Position numbers and translations under genes: made by a program. A stretch of DNA of 7,807 nucleotides, taken from assembly GCA_032249575.1 (NCBI GenBank), contig JAVVHL010000059.1, positions 1-7,807 of the forward strand, in the 5' to 3' direction. This document shows positions 5,011 to 7,807 of the stretch, one piece after another. Under the pieces are notes generated by a model, which searched no databases, was not told the DNA's origin, and saw nothing but the letters and a program-made list of their open reading frames with translations. The DNA is from Calditenuis sp032249575 (GTDB lineage: Archaea > Thermoproteota > Nitrososphaeria_A > Caldarchaeales > Calditenuaceae). The first letter of the stretch is position 1. Each line of letters starts with the position of its first letter.

Positions 5011-5711
5011 GCTCCGATCCCTGGGCAGCCCTCGTCGATCGGATCGTCAACTGCGAGAGGTGCCCGCGGCTCGTCGAGTATCGACGGAAGGTGGCCGAGA
5101 ACCCTCCGAGGAGGTTCAGGGGACAGCAGTACTGGGCGAGGCCGCTTCCGGGCTTCGGCGACCGGGAGGCCAGGATACTGGTGGTGGGGCTTGCGCCTGC
5201 AGCCCACGGAGGCAACAGGACGGGAAGGATGTTCACCGGCGACTCGTCGGCCGACTTCCTGACGAGGACCCTACATTACTTCGGGCTTGCGAGCATGCCG
5301 AGGTCCGTGAGCAGGGACGACGGCCTCCAGCTGAGGGGCGTGTTCCTGACGGCTCCTGTGAGGTGCGCTCCGCCCGAGAACAGGCCGACCCGTGAGGAGC
5401 TGGAGAACTGCTACCCGTACCTGAAAGAAGAGTTCTCGCTGCTGCGGAACGTGAGGGTAGTTGTGGCGCTGGGCGCGATAGGGTTTGCCGCTGCCAAACG
5501 CCTATTGCAGGACGCGGGTTTCGTCCACGAGGGAAGGAAGAGGCCCGAGTTCAAGCACGGCGCCCACTACGTTTACAGGAACGCGGAGGGCAGGACGGTC
5601 CACCTGCTGGCTTCCTATCATCCATCGAGGCAGAACACCAACACAGGCAGGCTGACCGATGCGATGTTCAGGAGGGTCTTCAGGAAGGCCGTCGATTTGG
5701 CTGGGACCTGA
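5007..5711 (+). CDS. Family 5 uracil-DNA glycosylase (UDGb), iron-sulfur type
   Basis: The 234-residue enzyme removes uracil, and in studied relatives also hypoxanthine and other deaminated bases, from DNA, starting base-excision repair. Four cysteines, C16 and C19 (NCERCPRL), C120 (VRCAPP) and C135 (ENCYPY), are placed to bind a 4Fe-4S cluster. Motif A, GLAPAAHGGNRTGRMFTGD (61-79), is the family-5 signature and has Ala-Pro-Ala where other families carry a catalytic Asp or Asn. The second signature, SYHPSRQNTNTGRLT (203-217), supplies the conserved histidine H205 and the DNA-binding loop. Family 5 is most common in thermophilic archaea and some thermophilic bacteria, where cytosine deamination is rapid. 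The start is fixed by the ATGA overlap with the upstream hydrolase, and a GGGG run directly abuts the ATG. The 3' end overlaps the convergent AbrB-PhoU gene by 32 bp. Confidence 0.95.
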   Translation: MSSDPWAALVDRIVNCERCPRLVEYRRKVAENPPRRFRGQQYWARPLPGFGDREARILVVGLAPAAHGGNRTGRMFTGDSSADFLTRTLHYFGLASMPRSVSRDDGLQLRGVFLTAPVRCAPPENRPTREELENCYPYLKEEFSLLRNVRVVVALGAIGFAAAKRLLQDAGFVHEGRKRPEFKHGAHYVYRNAEGRTVHLLASYHPSRQNTNTGRLTDAMFRRVFRKAVDLAGT

Positions 5712-6768
5712 GGAGAGCGTCTTCAGATCGCTCCTGCTCGATCTTGATGACGTCGGAGCTCTCCCTCACGAACCTGTTTATCCCGGTCTGGGCGATGAGC
5801 CTGCAGTTGTCGAGGATCTCGACGAGGTTCGTCAGCATAAGCCTATAGGAGAGCGACTTCTGGACGTCCCTGACCGACTCGAGGACCGTCGACTCGAGGG
5901 CGTTTATCCTCTCCAGTAGCTCCGGCACCCTGTCGAGGGCCCTGTTCAGGAGCTTGATGTCCGAAACTAGGTACCCGTTGAGGGCGGTCCCGAAGACGTT
6001 CGAGACCTCCGTCGCCAGCTCCTTCAGCTGCTCGACCAGCTGCCTCCCCTCCTTACCCTTCGTCTGGCCCAGCTTCACGACCTCCCTCGAGACCTGGAGG
6101 GTGTGGTCAGCGATCTCCTCGACAGCTGCGAGAACTATCCGCAACCCTGTGAGTGCCAGCGGCGAGTCGAGCCCCACCTCCCTTATCAGCGACCTCTCCC
6201 TGGCGGCCGTAAGCAGCTGCCTCAGCGCGAGGAAGTAGTAGGAGTCGATCTTCTGTTCCGCCCTTCCAACCTCAGCCGCCTTCTCCGACATGTTGTGGAT
6301 CAGCGCGTCGACCGAGGACTCGATCATCCACGCAATCAGCTCCTGCATCCTTCTGATGAGCTCGACGATCGTGTACCTCCTCGTGTCGATGAGGACCTTC
6401 AGCACCACCTCGTAATCTTCCTGCTTCACTATCTCGAGCCCTGGGAGGCGCTCTGTTGTGGAGACGATCCAGTCGACCTTGTCGCCCGTCAGGCCGTGTT
6501 TGGACGTGACCACTATCTCGTCGTAACCCTGAAGGTAGCATGCTGTCACGAGCCGCTCCAACTCCTCGCCTCTCTCGACCGCGTCGGCATCGATCACAGC
6601 CCTCACGGTCCGCGTCGCCTTCGGTGCCAGCCTGATCAGAAGGCCTTCATCCGTCGTCTCTATGTAGACCGGATCGCCCGACTTCAGGCCCTTCTCCAGC
6701 ACCCACTTCCTCGGCAACGAGACCACCAGCGTCGTCGTACCGAGCTTCTGGAGCCTCCTGATCTCCAA
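5680..6768 (-). CDS. AbrB-PhoU domain protein, archaeal phosphate-uptake regulator type
   Basis: This 362-residue protein combines an N-terminal AbrB/SpoVT-like swapped-hairpin domain (about 1-50: RRLQKLGTTTLVVSLPRKWV, then GDPVYIETTDEGLLIRL) with a C-terminal pair of PhoU three-helix bundles (about 130-340). PhoU metal-site elements are visible: E171, D175 and R183 in AEQKIDSYYFLALRQLL in the first repeat, and E217-E218 and D221 in AAVEEIADHTLQVSR. Archaeal members of this fusion are annotated as phosphate-uptake regulators that may bind DNA and sense phosphate status. There is no pst transporter gene here, so the link to phosphate is by family only. The TTG start at 6766-6768 fits the conserved M-E-x-R-R-L-Q start and is preceded by GGAGGA with a 3-nt spacer. 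The gene is divergent from ilvE. Confidence 0.9.
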   Translation of the reverse strand: MEIRRLQKLGTTTLVVSLPRKWVLEKGLKSGDPVYIETTDEGLLIRLAPKATRTVRAVIDADAVERGEELERLVTACYLQGYDEIVVTSKHGLTGDKVDWIVSTTERLPGLEIVKQEDYEVVLKVLIDTRRYTIVELIRRMQELIAWMIESSVDALIHNMSEKAAEVGRAEQKIDSYYFLALRQLLTAARERSLIREVGLDSPLALTGLRIVLAAVEEIADHTLQVSREVVKLGQTKGKEGRQLVEQLKELATEVSNVFGTALNGYLVSDIKLLNRALDRVPELLERINALESTVLESVRDVQKSLSYRLMLTNLVEILDNCRLIAQTGINRFVRESSDVIKIEQERSEDALLRSQPNRRPS

Positions 6769-6771
6769 CGG

Positions 6772-6777
6772 TCCTCC
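6772..6777 (-). promoter_or_regulatory. Shine-Dalgarno sequence of the AbrB-PhoU gene
   Basis: GGAGGA on the minus strand lies 3 nt before the TTG at 6766-6768. It supports that unusual start codon, which is also where the family's conserved N-terminus begins. Confidence 0.6.
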
Positions 6778-6778
6778 G

Positions 6779-6806
6779 GTATATGCTCGAATATATGCTA
6801 TTTAGC
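6779..6806 (-). promoter_or_regulatory. Promoter region of the AbrB-PhoU gene with ATATGCT direct repeat
   Basis: This AT-rich stretch holds overlapping TATA-like sequences on the minus strand (GCTAAATAGC, GCATATATTC, GCATATACC). The one centred near 6802 would start transcription near 6776, retaining most of the Shine-Dalgarno site. On the plus strand ATATGCT occurs twice, at 6781-6787 and 6793-6799, a 12-bp period close to one helical turn. This could be an operator, possibly for the product's own AbrB domain; that role is inference. Confidence 0.45.
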
Positions 6807-6842
6807 TGTTCTTTTGACGCTACGGGTATGGAGCCTTCGCCT

Positions 6843-6872
6843 GCGGTTCCGATCCTTTAGCAGGAAAACCGC
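6843..6872. repeat. Inverted repeat upstream of the ilvE promoter
   Basis: GCGGTTCC (6843-6850) pairs with GG-AA-AACCGC (6863-6872), allowing a 2-nt bulge and a 12-nt loop. It ends about 10 bp before the TATA-like element of ilvE and lies outside the predicted transcript. That makes it a candidate protein-binding site, for example for an Lrp-type regulator, rather than an attenuator. Confidence 0.4.
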
Positions 6873-6882
6873 GATTAACACG

Positions 6883-6888
6883 TTTTAT
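6883..6888 (+). promoter_or_regulatory. Putative TATA box of ilvE
   Basis: TTTTAT is centred 26 nt upstream of the GTG at 6912, the ideal spacing for archaeal transcription to start at the first base of the start codon. No Shine-Dalgarno sequence precedes the GTG, which agrees with leaderless translation. Confidence 0.5.
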
Positions 6889-6911
6889 CCTCGAATCTTT
6901 CGTGTAGTGCC

Positions 6912-7807
6912 GTGAGCTCGCAGGAAGGCAGGGAACCCTTGGTCTACATCAACGGAGAGCTCTACCCGAAATCGGAGGCGAAGGTCTCGGTGTTCGACCA
7001 CGGCCTGCTCTACGGCGACGGCGTCTTCGAGGGGATCAGGGTCTACAACGGCATTATCTTCAAGCTCAGGGAGCACATCGACCGGCTCTACAGGTCGGCG
7101 AAGGTCCTGAGGCTCAACATCCCGATCACTCCGGAGAAGATGGTGGAGGAGGTTGTGAGGACCGTCAGGGCCAACGGCTTCAGGGACGCCTACATTCGGT
7201 TGGTCGTCACCAGAGGCGTGGGCGATCTGGGATTGGACCCGAGGAAGTGCGGAAGGCCCAACGTCATCATCATCGTCGAGCACCTCGAGCCCATCCTCGG
7301 CTCCGGCATGAGGGAGAAGGGGATAACGGTGATCTTCAGCTCCACCAGGAGGGACCCGGTCCAGTCGACCAGCCACGAGGTCAAGTCCCTCAACTACCTG
7401 AACTCGATACTGGCCAAGATCGAGGCGATCGAGGCCGGTGCGGACGACGCGATAATGCTCGACAGCAGGGGGTTTGTGGCCGAGGCGACTGGTGCGAACG
7501 TCTTCATCGTGAAGAACGGTACCCTGATCACTCCCCCTGTAACCACAGGGATCCTTCCCGGGATAACGCGGGCCGTAGTGATCGAGATCGCAGGCAAGCT
7601 CGGGATACCAGTCCAGGAGAGGGACATAACGCCGGTCGAGTTCATGACGGCCGACGAGGCCTTCGTCACGGGGACTGGTGCTGAGCTGGTCCCCATCGGT
7701 TACGTGGGGAAGGTTCCGATAGGCGACGGGAGGCCTGGACCTATCTTCAGGCGGATCCTCGAGGAGTTCAACAGGTACAAGGTCGATCCGAGGAACGGCG
7801 TGCCGGC
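6912..7807 (+). CDS. ilvE: Branched-chain amino acid aminotransferase, partial at 3' end
   Basis: About 298 residues are visible before the frame runs off the window. This is a fold-type IV PLP enzyme that transfers the amino group between glutamate and the 2-keto acids of Val, Ile and Leu. Visible features are SVFDHGLLYGDGVFEGIR (26-43), the PLP Schiff-base lysine K158 in HEVKSLNYLNSILAK, E191 in EATGANVF, which contacts the PLP ring nitrogen, and the phosphate-binding TTGILPGITR. The family is usually about 290-305 residues and the last residues (NRYKVDPRNGVP) look like the normal C-terminal tail, so only a few codons should be missing. GTG 6912 is chosen because a TATA-like box lies 26 nt upstream and an in-frame TAA at 6876 rules out much earlier starts. 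D-amino-acid or aminodeoxychorismate lyase relatives are less likely given YGDGVFEGIR and KSLNYLN. Confidence 0.93.
   Translation, partial: MSSQEGREPLVYINGELYPKSEAKVSVFDHGLLYGDGVFEGIRVYNGIIFKLREHIDRLYRSAKVLRLNIPITPEKMVEEVVRTVRANGFRDAYIRLVVTRGVGDLGLDPRKCGRPNVIIIVEHLEPILGSGMREKGITVIFSSTRRDPVQSTSHEVKSLNYLNSILAKIEAIEAGADDAIMLDSRGFVAEATGANVFIVKNGTLITPPVTTGILPGITRAVVIEIAGKLGIPVQERDITPVEFMTADEAFVTGTGAELVPIGYVGKVPIGDGRPGPIFRRILEEFNRYKVDPRNGVP

Noticed and set aside
6103..6915. 270-residue plus-strand open frame opposite the AbrB-PhoU gene
   Set aside because: It is antisense to clear PhoU sequence and runs through the divergent promoter. The translation is rich in His, Arg, Asp and Leu and has no recognisable domain.
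1..7807. CRISPR array, insertion sequence, toxin-antitoxin pair or prophage remnant
   Set aside because: No regularly spaced repeats, transposase motifs, terminal inverted repeats or paired small genes are seen. Gene content is ordinary chromosomal housekeeping.

Overview
The window looks like a stretch of archaeal chromosome, probably from a thermophile. Three things point to Archaea: a transcription-elongation factor S (TFS) gene, an AbrB-PhoU fusion of the archaeal type, and several start codons lying about 26-32 nt downstream of a TATA-like box (leaderless transcripts). The family-5 uracil-DNA glycosylase, GC-rich coding sequence, heavy AGG use for arginine and several GTG/TTG starts fit a hyperthermophilic or thermophilic lineage, perhaps in the TACK group. 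The lineage is inference; nothing here fixes it.

Layout: ten protein genes, densely packed, with no RNA genes, mobile elements or CRISPR. From the left: a DapA/NAL-family aldolase (minus); an unrecognised protein of about 169 residues (plus); a 60-residue DUF1059 protein (minus); a helix-turn-helix/phosphoribosyltransferase-like regulator (plus); TFS (minus); a Gfo/Idh/MocA oxidoreductase resembling UDP-GlcNAc 3-dehydrogenase (plus); a metallo-beta-lactamase-fold hydrolase and a family-5 uracil-DNA glycosylase joined by an ATGA overlap (plus); an AbrB-PhoU regulator (minus) whose 3' end overlaps the glycosylase; and a branched-chain aminotransferase (plus) that runs off the right edge.

The genes do not form one pathway. 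They are mostly single transcription units in divergent and convergent pairs. The only clear operon is hydrolase plus glycosylase. Two genes could feed amino-acid metabolism (the aldolase, possibly lysine; IlvE, Ile/Leu/Val), but they sit at opposite ends. Most divergent intergenic regions contain recognisable TATA-like elements, and three contain inverted or direct repeats that could be operators.

The most interesting points are: the regulator keeps its DNA-binding and PRTase-like architecture but has lost the acidic PRPP-binding motif; the aldolase has Trp where the family usually has Thr; an unrecognised protein sits in the first third; one nearly self-complementary TATA element appears to serve two divergent genes; and a hairpin-forming repeat lies just upstream of the ilvE promoter. 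No clearly new multi-gene system is visible.
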